Shown: positions 23,578 through 33,140 of the stretch, in pieces
Layout of the letters: the number at the start of each line of letters is the position of its first letter
Numbering within the stretch: position 1 is the stretch's first letter
Origin: Nymphalis io
Taxonomy: Eukaryota; Arthropoda; Insecta; Lepidoptera; Nymphalidae
Reading direction: 5' to 3'
Length of the DNA: 64,000 nt
Assembly: GCF_905147045.1 (NCBI RefSeq)
Contig: NC_065910.1
Location: forward strand, 2,852,001 to 2,916,000
Notes under the pieces: model-generated
Seen by the model: the letters and a program-made list of their open reading frames with translations, nothing else
Database searches by the model: none
Told to the model about the DNA's origin: nothing
Program-made: the position numbers and the translations under genes

Positions 23578-24720
23578 CGGTTTAAAGACATTTATTTCTC
23601 ATAAAGAACACAAAAGTTCACTTATAATAAGAAATTACAATAATTTTGCCTGAGGGTACATTTAAAAGTCTGCCTTATGAATTATATACAGTGAGATAAA
23701 ATGTTACGGGTAGTTATATTACACAAACATGTTTAGGTAGGGGTTACATTAACTTATAAATTATTTTGCACATATTCCATTACACGTTTTTTGAATATAG
23801 GAAAACTCTTGCTATTAATGATTAAGTCTGATAATTTATCATAAATTTGAACTCCTTCAAATAAAATGTTTTTCTTTCCATAGTTGGTTCTGGTTTTTGG
23901 AAGTTTTAGTTTATTACGTTTTCTAGTGTGTATGTGTTTTTTTATGAAAGTGTAATTGTGAATGTGTTTTATTTGTTATTATTTTTCTAATCAACATGCA
24001 GGTTTTTAAAGTGTATAATTGATTTATATTAAGAAATTTTGTTTTTTTGTATAATTCAGCGGATGGCGTCATATATATGAAGAACTTTAATAATTTTATT
24101 TTGTAAAGTTTGTAATGGCTTTATGTTAGACTTCGCAGCAGTTCCCCATATTTCAATAAGATATTCTATATGAGGTTTTACTAAAGAATTATAAATAATA
24201 GGACGAATTTTATTAGGTATACATAAGGAAATTTTACGTAGTGCTCCTATCAAAGGGGATATTTTATTTTTAAGATGATCAATGTGGTATTGCCAGGTTA
24301 ACTTGCTATCCATTATAAGACCTAAATATTTTTCATGATCAGTTTTATTTATAGGTTCGTTAAAAATTGTTAGTTGGTCATGATTTGGTATATTTTTATT
24401 TTTAGGCGCGAAGATCATATATGATGTCTTTTTGGTATTAATAGTTAATAAATTAGACAGAAACCATTCGCTAATAACATTTAAATCACGTTGAGCTACG
24501 TCAGTTATATTTTTAATGTTATCACCAAAAAAATAAAATATTTTATAAATATCAAATATGTAAGCAGGAGTTTGAATAAAACCTTTCAAATATGCATATC
24601 GCAAACCTTTCATTTTTAAATCAGTAAGAATAAAACGTAATTGTTCGATTATAACGCCATCTATGGACAAGTAGAATTTACTGTGTGAAGCTACTTCATA
24701 TCATTAATTATAGAAGTTTC
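23578..24720 (-). mobile_element. 5'-truncated, decayed non-LTR retrotransposon with 3' UTR
   Basis: A minus-strand copy holding the end of a reverse transcriptase and a 3' UTR that ends near AATAAATGTCTTTAAACC. After the 204-codon frame stops, coding continues in another frame (ELYKKTKFLNINQLYTLKTC, then FEGVQIYDKLSDLIINSKSF and VMEYVQNNL-stop), so at least one frameshift and further stops have accumulated. The left end abuts a fragment of the CTGAACCGATTTTGATGAAA repeat family. Confidence 0.8.
24056..24670 (-). pseudogene. reverse-transcriptase C-terminal fragment of a LINE
   Basis: A 204-codon frame containing DLNVISEWFLSNLLTINTKK, KYLGLIMDSKLTWQYHIDHL and SLVKPHIEYLIEIWG, the classic palm/thumb end of non-LTR RT. 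The catalytic YxDD region just upstream is destroyed (reads YIFDIYKIFYF where an ADD motif is expected), so it is inactive. Its first roughly 45 residues do not fit the RT and may be rearranged. A stop and frameshift follow. Confidence 0.8.
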
Positions 24721-27410
24721 ACTAGTAAACAATAGATGGCGCTGTACATAAAAATGTATATAGCCGATTTACATATTAAAGGCTTACAATATTATTATAT
24801 TGTATTACATATTTTTTGTACTTGAAGAAAATATTTGTTAAATTAATAAAAATAAAAACTTTCATAATTTTGTTGTATATTCACAGTGTTAGGTTCTTGT
24901 CTTTGTTACATTGTAATATTTTAAAATTGAATGTAATGTAAGCATTAATTAATATGATTTTATATAAGAAACATGCATTTTACTAATGTTAATTTTAATT
25001 TATTTTAAAGAGAGAATAGATTCATAACATTAGGGAGAGGTTGTACATAAAAACACGGAAATGTATTATATGAAGATATTATATTTTCAAAGAACATGTA
25101 TTCTTATATTTTTAGCATAGTTTCGTCAATACAACGTGGGAAACAGCGACCCACGGCTTAATATCATTATAATAATATGTAACAAGTAACTAATATTATA
25201 TAATACCATAATTATTGTGATCGTACAATCTCTACACACTTTGATTCGATACAAAAATTAAGCTGCAAAGTTCTGTCCTTGATCAAAACAGATAAATGAA
25301 CAGATATCGAACTTTTAACAAATTTGAATTTCGAATATCAACGGAACATTGCAGCTTGTCTATGCCCAACCTACCATAAATACATACTACGTTCAGCGAC
25401 ATGTATCGAGTATAAAAAGCCGGTTTGCCAACTCCAAAAATCATTTTTTTTTCACAATCCACTCATAAACACAATCGCAAATGTCGAAGTTAAATTGACA
25501 GCTTAACCGCTAAAGGACAATGGCCATTTTGGACCCAAAACTGATAACCGGACATAATACATGTGAAATTATACAAAGTTAATTATTAAAAAAAAAAACT
25601 ATACGTCAAAAACAGAATTACGATAATGGCGTTTTTCTTTGAAAGTGGCCATAGTCCTTACAAATATTAAAACAGCGAATTTTGAGATCACTCGATGTTT
25701 TATTAAGAATCGGCAAATAAAATCCAATTCATGAAATACGGATCGTGGCATTAAAGCTTTGCCTAAAACAGCAATCAAAAATTAATTATACATTATTAGG
25801 AGTCAAATATGATTAGGCTAAATTATTCAGTTGTATTGAAATCGTTCACAAATTGGATTTTTTAATATGCCGATATTGCACCACAAATGTAATACATTAA
25901 CAGTGTGACACAGTTGTAAATACGTTTATAAAAAGCTCACGATACATTTATAAAATACTGTAGTTTTAAATTTTAACTGCCGAAACGGAGATAGATTGCT
26001 TTGATGTACCGCAAAAAACATCACTTCGACGCGACCAGTCAACGAGAGCGGATGTCTTTTCGGTTCTTGCAAACGTTCGCTCGATTTATATTATAATGAA
26101 AACGTCAATTAATCCTTAGAATGTAAGGCAGTGCTTATGTTGACATTGTACAGGCGTACTTAACACCAATAGCATTTCCTATATGAAGCTAATTGTAAAT
26201 TAATGATATGCCGTCTGTTTGTTTCGGAGGCTTCATTATACTTTGTGCTTGATATGTAAAAGTATTACAAAAATCTATTCAAACGTACTAATTAATTATT
26301 TGCAATTTAATAATTCGATACTAAACATAAACGTGATTTCTAGATAATTTAGCTAAGCTTTGTAGCTGAATCAATCGTGTTAACATAGGGCTTGAGTCTA
26401 AATATTAAAGTTCAGAATTAGGTAACAATTAGGTAATTATCATGGAAGGAAGTGAGCATAGGTTATACCATATTACCCAATAAAACAATAACTTATATAT
26501 TTATATATATTAAAGCAATAATCCTTTAACAATGTAGGTTAAATAATATATAGCAGTAAAACGTTGATAAATTTGACTAGTATTAAGATAAAAATAGACA
26601 CTGAGTGTGAATTTCTTCTAGAAGTTTAAATTATTGCTCTATAGGTATACATTTTTTTTCATTAACAATTGGTTAACTATAGATAATAAAATAGGTATAT
26701 GAATAATTTGGTTCCATATCAATCGAAACTGTTTAAAAAATATACACTTACGTAGGTACGTCAAATTGGAGACCTTGAAATGATAATTATAAAAAAATTA
26801 AAAAAAAAAATCTTTATTTACAAAACCTCTTAGGTCGTAGGGCGCGATTTTTGAACGCGTTCAGAAATGGCAAGCGGGTTTTTTTTTTTGTTTTTGGGCG
26901 GTAAGGCTGGAGTGATAAGCAATGATGGTAAGGTAGCGTGATGGTGAGGTGCGATGGATGCTAGGCCACAACATATTTACGATAAGACTTAGCTTTGTGA
27001 CGTCACAGTATAGTTGCTGGTATGTCCTCTCCCTGCAAAAAACGTATATTTATAATTTTTTAAATATTATTTCTAGTTTAAAAGTATATAATTGATTTAT
27101 ATATCACCTTTTTAAAGGATTTTTAAGTACTTGCTTCTAATATATTTGAATAATAACAACAATATTTCAGTTTCGAAGATAAATTCAATGTAAATATTAG
27201 AGTTATATTATTTTAATCTATCAATATCATATTCAAAATATTCGATTTTATTCGAGTACGTTCTTGCAATCAACAATCGCGACAATCATAATTAATTCAA
27301 TTTTTGTTCGAAACATTTTACAAGATTATACTACCTCATATATTTATTGACACATTTAAATATTAGAGAAAAGTATTTAGTATAGTTTCGTCAAAATATA
27401 TAATATTTAT
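24721..27410. other. intergenic, mostly AT-rich, two unexplained islands
   Basis: A GC-richer stretch at 25975-26090 (CTTCGACGCGACCAGTCAAC) and one at 26830-26990 (TAGGGCGCGATTTTTGAACG) match no family here. No credible gene. Confidence 0.4.
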
Positions 27411-27668
27411 ACTTGGTGATAGGGCTTTGCGCAAGCCCGTCTGGGTAGATACCATCCACTCATCAGATATTCTACCGTTAAACAGCAATTAGTATGATTG
27501 CTTTTCGGATACAGGCACAAGGGACATAACATCTTAGTTCCCAAGGTTGGTGGAGCGTTGGCAATGTTAGAAATGGTCAATATTTTGTACATTGCCAATG
27601 TCTATAGTACCACACCACAAGTGACCACTAACCATCAAATAGCCCATTTGCCCGTCCACCTACCTATA
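27411..27668 (-). repeat. family B element, full length, diverged
   Basis: GATAGGGCTTTGCGCAAGCC to GCCCGTCCACCTACCTATAA, with several substitutions. Confidence 0.8.
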
Positions 27669-27921
27669 ACATAAAAAAGAAGAAGCTGAAAAAATAACAT
27701 TAGGCCACTTCGGGCTGAAAAGTAAATTATTGTAAGCTTCTGCTACTGTTCTATAAATATATATCCAAATATAGCATTTAAATATTTCTGGAAATAAATT
27801 CCGCAAAAAACACATACGAGGTCTTTGTGTTTACGTATGTCGGAATTTTCTTTTATCGCGTTTCTCAGATCTGGGTATTTTCTTGTCCGAATCGGTGGTT
27901 ATTGTTCATTTTAACTATCAA

Positions 27922-27927
27922 TTTATT
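27922..27927 (-). terminator. possible poly(A) signal for the ERC-like brp end
   Basis: Minus-strand AATAAA roughly 270 nt past the TGA of exon 19. It is the nearest full hexamer on that strand; an ATTAAA variant lies nearer. Confidence 0.3.
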
Positions 27928-28197
27928 ATCATAGCGATTCGGCATTGATTAAATTCGAATAAAGTGAGAGAATGCGTTAACTAAATGTGATTTTGAGCAT
28001 TTTTTAAATTTTAATTCAGATAAAAACATTGTAAGTACAAAAACAAAATCAACAAAGGTAGTTTAGAAATCACACTCCTTATATTAATGATATGAAATGA
28101 TGTATTAATTAAATTTTTCTAATAAATATCTAAATGAATGAATGGAAATAATATTTCACATATTATTTTAAACGACGCTCATTCGCTCATACAGTAG

Positions 28198-28389
28198 TCA
28201 TTTGAGAATGAATGGAATGAATTTATGAAACACTCCCATTCTCAATACGTTCTTTGTAAACGATACCCAAACTATTACATTATCTTCGCAGGCGGCTATG
28301 AGGTCGTCAGCGAGCGTCAACACTGGTTGAGTACCTTCATCTTGTTCTGGCTCGCTCGATTCTCTTTCAAACTCCACTATTCGTTCATT
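28198..28389 (-). CDS. brp: brp alternative-tail exon 19 (acidic end; terminal boundary uncertain)
   Basis: Starts in phase 0 after TTACAG with NERIVEFERESSEPEQDEGT then QPVLTLADDLIAACEDN, an acidic tail. At 28279 an AAT|GTAATA donor could splice onward. If it is not used, 26 more codons follow (VIVWVSFTKNVLRMGVFHKF...) to TGA at 28198-28200, and a minus-strand AATAAA sits at 27922-27927. I found no convincing further exon below. Coding status of the first 37 codons is well supported; the last 26 could be intron. Confidence 0.6.
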   Translation of the reverse strand, partial: NERIVEFERESSEPEQDEGTQPVLTLADDLIAACEDNVIVWVSFTKNVLRMGVFHKFIPFILK

Positions 28390-28802
28390 CTGTAATGGGT
28401 TACATCATCATACTACGTTATTATTGCGTTATTGTAAGTATTTGTCTTTTGGTTTATTTATTTAAGTAATTACGCTAATTTCCGTGATAATTGTCACACG
28501 GAGTGTGGCGAATACTATCTAATTAAGGATATTGGGATTAGACCATGGACAATTTAGTGGTTTTAAAAGATTTTAGTCAAAGTATCTTTCATCAAATATA
28601 ATTAAATGTTTTCTGCTTTTACTAATATTGAACGTCGACACACAGCGTAGGTACAAACTCTTTACATTGTTAAATGTCAACCAATGACTAAAATATATAT
28701 TGTCAGATGACATTTCTTGACTTTTCCATTATTATTTTTTTATATGTATAGCTTTGTTATATATGGCACGTCGTATTTATATTATATTAATTTTATTTAT
28801 AC

Positions 28803-28950
28803 CTCAATCTTAAGTCTATTGAGCAGTTTTTCTTTTTCGTCCTTAAGTACATCGCATGCTTTTGTCTCATTTTCATGAAGGACACCTTTCACTTCAAGCT
28901 CGGCTATTTGAGAGTCCTTTTCACTGATTGCTCCCTCCAATAAGTCTTGT
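28803..28950 (-). CDS. brp: brp alternative-tail exon 18 (QDLLEGAISEKDSQIAELE)
   Basis: Completes the split Ile codon and encodes 49 residues starting QDLLEGAISEKDSQIAELEV and ending DEKEKLLNRLKIE. This corresponds closely to vertebrate ERC KQEALLAAISEKDANIALLE and its following KREKDRLVQQLK, which is the main basis for calling the tail ELKS-type. AG acceptor after a T-rich tract, donor GAG|GTATAA, phase 0. Confidence 0.85.
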
Positions 28951-29470
28951 CTAAAATTAAAGAATAATATTTAAACTTGCCGAACAGTCTCTTAGTCACT
29001 TGTAAAAGAACAAATTAATATATTTTACAAAAAATGGGGAAATAATTTAATGTAATCTCTATTAAAGAGGTGAAAATTATTCTTAATTGTTAGAGTAATT
29101 ATTCAATTATTGGATTCATTTATCCGCATGATGGCTATCGCCGACTAAGAAATAATGTAAATCTATTTTTCCGGTGCTTAGTAGAAAAGCAATATATCGC
29201 TTGAGCAGGTTGCAGCTTGCATGAGTCGAATTCAATTCTGGATGGATCTTTGTTCATATAAGCCTATTAATCTTAATTTAAATTTGATAATAATCACTCA
29301 TTACTGACAGATATTAATTGATCGAAAAGTCTATACCAATATATAAATGAAAAGGTAACTGAGTCTGCCTGTTTGAAATTTGCTGTGAAGCAAGCATAAA
29401 CTTCAAAGAAGTTCAAAGAAGGGTAAAAATAAGTATATTATAATTACAATAAATTCTAAGCAGTACTTAC

Positions 29471-29631
29471 ATAACATAGGATAAATGCCGCAATATTGCT
29501 TGCCTCTTCGCTCGGCAACGTTGATAAGTTTCTTCAAGTCGCTTCAGCCTCCTCAGCACCGTCGAACACGTTTCACAATTCATTATCGAAGCATTCTGTA
29601 ACGATAGGACTCGTTGCTCCATCTTCTTCAT
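29471..29631 (-). CDS. brp: brp alternative-tail exon 17 (RRLKRLEETYQRCRAKRQA)
   Basis: Encodes 53 residues plus two bases, MKKMEQRVLSLQNASIMN then TVLRRLKRLEETYQRCRAKR, ending LRHLSYV. AG acceptor directly before ATG, excellent donor AT|GTAAGT, split Ile codon. The basic helix lies where vertebrate ERC has LRAERRKHLEEVLEMK. It contains two cysteines (NCETC) that are unusual in this protein. Confidence 0.8.
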
Positions 29632-29739
29632 CTGAAATGAGTTAAATTTATATATTAGAAGATATTATTTTTACTAGAAATAAATCAACAATTGAAATAA
29701 GTGACGACATGAGAAATATTTTGGTATTTTGTTTTATAA

Positions 29740-29915
29740 TATGGGTATGTGGACCGGGATATTGTCCCTGGTGGTAAGTGTTCATCGTCGCCCATAGAAA
29801 TCAACAATGCGCCACTAACCTTGGTAACTAAGTTACAACAATACTAATTACTGCTATTTGGCGGTAGCGGAACTGAACGACGTGCAGGCTTGCACAAAGT
29901 TTTGTGCAGAGCCAA
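29740..29915 (+). repeat. family B element in a brp intron, decayed
   Basis: GTATGTGGACCGGGATATTG and CCCATAGAAATCAACAATGC, then GGCTTGCACAAAGTTTTGTG. Antisense to brp, between tail exons 16 and 17. Confidence 0.65.
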
Positions 29916-30016
29916 TTATATTGATTTATTATTAAATAATTAGTTTTTTTTTACGACTATGAATTTTACCGTTAGTCCAACTAACGACGTTTTAATTTGA
30001 ACAAACTGTTAATTAC

Positions 30017-30691
30017 CTTCTGCAATGTTTCGATTCTCTTCTGTTCTTCTTCATAGAAAACCTTTTCTCTCTCCGCTGCTATCAAAAATGATTCTTTAAG
30101 AGCGTCTTCTAATTCCAATATCCGTTTGTCGTTATACACGGTACACATTGCACCTGGTCGTTTGTTTAGTATCTGTTCTAACTCATTTATTCTCTCGTCT
30201 TTGCTTCTGACTACGGCCAATAGTTGTTCGAATTCCGTTATATTATTATTTTCTCTCAATGCATCTTCTAAAATTGATATACATCTTTGTTGTTCAATAA
30301 TTTTCGCATTTTTTACTTCGATTTCTTTCGTCAGGTTGGCTATCTTTCTCGTCAGTTTATATATATTCGTTTGAATATTATCGTCTCTATTTATATTCAT
30401 CAAGTCGTTGTAGCTCCTGCTTAGCGTACCCTTGTCTAGCCTATCCACTACCTTACCGCTTTTTTGTAATTCGAAAAAACTTTTGCTTTTCTTTATGCTA
30501 TTAAGCTCTTGGCTGTCTGATATTTTAAGTATTTCGGATAGTATAAGCGAAGATTCATTAAGTTCTATTTCTAAATCTATAACTCTCATCCTACATTCTT
30601 CCAGCTTAGTTTTAAGCTTATCTCTTTCTTTCAATGTGTTTGTTAAGTCACTGATAGCTGCGATTTCGCTCTGTCTCGCTCGCGTTATTTC
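30017..30691 (-). CDS. brp: brp alternative-tail exon 16 (ELKS/ERC-like C-terminal coiled coil)
   Basis: A 675-nt exon with 225 codons, phase 0 at both ends, beginning EITRARQSEIAAISDLTNTL right after a TAG acceptor and ending RIETLQK at AAG|GTAATT. It is charged coiled coil with a less regular middle (ELQKSGKVVDRLDKGTLSRS). Near the end it reads NDKRILELEDALKESFLIAA + EREK. This aligns with the vertebrate ERC block I recall as KKDDRIEELEEALRESVQITAE. It is a different C-terminus from the fly-type micro-exon. The ERC match, phase fit and lack of stops argue that it is coding. Confidence 0.85.
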
Positions 30692-31227
30692 CTACGTAAG
30701 GGGTGAAAGATGAAAAAAAAAAATAAAAATAAAAAAAAGTATAAAAAACGAAATACCTTTACTTTTAACAAAATTTCAACAATATAAACTCAAAAATAAC
30801 TCGAGAAAGGTCAACATAGATTTTCTTTTATTCATAGTCAATTGATATATTGCATAACAAGATTGAAAGCTGGTAACATCGACTAGTGGACAACTTACTC
30901 TTCTACTAATGTACTTGAATACTTAACAGTGTTACAATTGTTATTATTTTATTTATACTTAAAAAATAATTCCCGCTGAACACGATTATTCAATTTTTTT
31001 TTTCATTAAACGTCACTTAAAAAATATCGCTAAACTAATTACCTTAGTAAAGTTGTGTGCTGGTTACAATGAACTGAATTCAAAAACCTGTATATATGGT
31101 TTTCTTTTCTGGTTATCAACAAGAGATGATACTTTATTATTATCTGAACACTTCATTATAATATTCAATACAAATTTTAATAACATTACTTAATACGAAT
31201 TGCAATTGTAAAGCTTAGTGATATAAT
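30692..31227 (-). other. intron / 3' UTR stretch between the two brp ends
   Basis: Contains the 3' UTR of the fly-type end and AT-rich intron leading to the alternative-tail acceptor. No further exon seen. Confidence 0.5.
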
Positions 31228-31233
31228 TTTATT
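31228..31233 (-). terminator. poly(A) signal for the fly-type brp end
   Basis: Minus-strand AATAAA about 120 nt after the TAA of the terminal micro-exon. A second copy lies at 31133-31138. The spacing suits a short 3' UTR. Confidence 0.5.
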
Positions 31234-31351
31234 AACAAAAGACGTGGAATCTGGAGTGGTCGCTCACGGAATTGTTAATGATTCAGTTAAAGTAAACGGC
31301 TTAACGGAAAGAGAAAATAAACAAACGACAGTCTTGGTGAGAAGAACTAAC

Positions 31352-31387
31352 TTAGAAAAAGCTTTTGAGGAAGCCAGCGGGCCCGGC
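31352..31387 (-). CDS. brp: brp terminal micro-exon A: fly-type C-terminus AGPAGFLKSFF-stop
   Basis: After a CATTTCAG acceptor the frame reads AGPAGFLKSFF then TAA. As I recall it, fly Bruchpilot ends GPAGFLKSFF, so this is the conserved extreme C-terminus. In flies, loss of the last 17 residues (brp-nude) abolishes vesicle tethering at the T-bar (established knowledge). With this exon the in-window protein is 1687 codons including the cassette, which fits a total near fly Brp once N-terminal exons are added. AATAAA signals follow at about 120 and 215 nt. The exon is too short for ORF finders. Confidence 0.92.
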   Translation of the reverse strand, partial: AGPAGFLKSFF

Positions 31388-31535
31388 CTGAAATGCAGCA
31401 TGAAAAAAGTAATTAGTGTATTAATGCTAAATGATAAGACATGTCAATACGTCTTACTTGGCTGATAATTAGTATAGTTAAATACAAAATGATCTCTTTA
31501 AATATTAGAATATTTGTAAGTAAATATGAAATAAC

Positions 31536-31599
31536 CTCTTCTCTTTGTGCTTGTGCTTGTTGCTGACTTTTCAGTTTGGCTTGAAGGTTTCGCACAGAT
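31536..31599 (-). CDS. brp: brp exon 15, branch-point exon before the alternative ends
   Basis: A short 64-nt exon encoding the rest of a Gln codon and SVRNLQAKLKSQQQAQAQRE + E, similar to the fly Gln-rich stretch just before its C-terminus. It ends in phase 0 at GAG|GTTATT. Two downstream acceptors are in matching phase: the tiny terminal exon 148 bp away, and the long alternative tail exon beginning at 30691. Reading straight on gives a hydrophobic stretch and a stop, which looks like ordinary intron. Confidence 0.9.
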
Positions 31600-31697
31600 C
31601 TGAAATTTTTGTTAATAAAATTTATTGTAATGAAAAAAATAGTTGCGTATAGTCTATTTGTTTGATTAAATATAAATAAAAATGATTCAAATTTTAC

Positions 31698-31903
31698 TGT
31701 TGCAAATCCATTATCTGCTTCTCCTTCTGAGCCTGTTCCTCCTGCGACATCTGCACCAGCTGCAGCAGCCGCTCCGTCTCCGCTGCAAGTCGCTTCGACT
31801 CTTCCTCGCTGGTCTTCAGCTGCTGCTTCAGTTGATCAGCTTCCTTCTGTGTCTCACCTAGTTTGCGATTCATATCTGTAACTGCTGCCGCGCTGCCGCC
31901 AGC
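31698..31903 (-). CDS. brp: brp exon 14 (TERLLQLVQMSQEEQ)
   Basis: Encodes 68 residues plus two bases: AGGSAAAVTDMNRKLGETQK through AETERLLQLVQMSQEEQAQK to EKQIMDLQ. The TERLLQLVQMSQEEQ block is shared verbatim with fly Bruchpilot as I recall it. The donor is CA|GTAAAA, splitting a Gln codon. The next exon is about 100 bp away. Confidence 0.95.
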
Positions 31904-32026
31904 CTGAAATATTGCATTGATTTAGTGATCATGCACATACACTAGCACTTGTAACTCGCTAGTAATGTCATTTCTTTAATATAAACATTATGAGTTGTTT
32001 ATCACATTTCTTAATTCTTAAATTAC

Positions 32027-32293
32027 CTTCCTCAAAGATGCTTCCATTTGGTCCATTTGCTCTTTCCGTTTCTTTAACTGTCGATCTAATTCCGTCAGTG
32101 ATTTCTCCTTCTCCTCCACGTCTTTTCGTTTATTTTCAACCATTCTTCTATTCTCTTCAAATTGTTTTCTCGCGTCTTCTAACTTCTTAAATTCTTCTTG
32201 CAGTTGTTTTCTAGCTTGAGCGGTATCTTCCCCAGCTTTGGCGTTCTGATTGCCAGCTGCTTGGAGTTTCTTGTTCGCTTCTCGGAGATCGAG
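32027..32293 (-). CDS. brp: brp exon 13 (KRKDVEEKEKSLTELDRQLKKRKEQ)
   Basis: Encodes 89 residues from LDLREANKKLQAAGNQ through ENKRKDVEEKEKSLTELD to RQLKKRKEQMDQMEASLRK. The second half corresponds to the fly segment KRKDIEEKEKKMAEFDVQL followed by RKRKEQMDQLEKSLQ. The glutamine runs of the fly protein are much reduced. AG acceptor, donor AAG|GTAATT, phase 0 at both ends. Confidence 0.95.
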
Positions 32294-32642
32294 CTGTCGT
32301 CGACAAAATTTTAATGTTAAGAAATGACACAAAATGTTATTTCATTCAAGGAGGATCATAAAGAAGTAAACAGCAGCATCAAGTAATTTTTAAGCTAGAT
32401 TTTGCAATTATTTCAGTTTTAAAATATAGTTTGTAAAGCGAAACTTTTACATGACAGAAGCGAAATTTTTACATAAACTTGGCAAAATATAATCACTCAC
32501 AGCAGCAAATTCAATCACAAAATAATTTATTCGACAATTTTTAATATACATGATCATGAACAAGTACAGAGTTGAATAGCAGATACAGCTGAAAAAGACA
32601 AGAAAATATAACAACCACGTAATCATTTAAAGCTTTAATGCA

Positions 32643-32648
32643 TTTATT
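32643..32648 (-). terminator. possible poly(A) signal for exon 12 read-through
   Basis: Minus-strand AATAAA about 440 nt after the stop that would end an exon 12 read-through product (33084-33086). The intervening DNA is less AT-rich than normal intron. This is weak support for a truncated isoform. Confidence 0.15.
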
Positions 32649-33140
32649 TGCACCGAATATTTTACACAACAACACTTAGTGAGGGTTGTGTGTGGACGGA
32701 GTGCTCAAGTGATTTGCAATGTCTGGTGCATTTTCGAATATGATTTTGTACATTCTCATGAAATTGTCGTCCAAAAACGTTGCGATGATGGAACTAATAA
32801 AATAAATACGAATAATTATAATGAGGGGTTGGAGGATGCCCTGCGGGCCGTGGGAGGCATGCTACTATACAACAGTTATGTACATGACAACCGGCGATGA
32901 TGATCCCAAATAAAAATTAAACGTATGAACATCGAAATCAAAACATCTACTCCATAACACCGGTGCAATGATTTAAGCAGACAACGCACGCGAGTCGATT
33001 AAAGTTCAATCGAGTTTGATATACTTAATGATATTATATTTCTCAGTTTATATGTCCAAGTTAGTATTTGTTTCAAACTCGATTTAACCACGCATTGCCG
33101 TCCCGACAACCGCTCGTGCTCGGGCTATCCTCCAACTGAC

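Noticed and set aside
31244..31465. 73-codon plus-strand frame
   Set aside because: It opens at a GTG rather than ATG and lies antisense to the Brp terminal micro-exon, whose conserved peptide explains the coding-like look.
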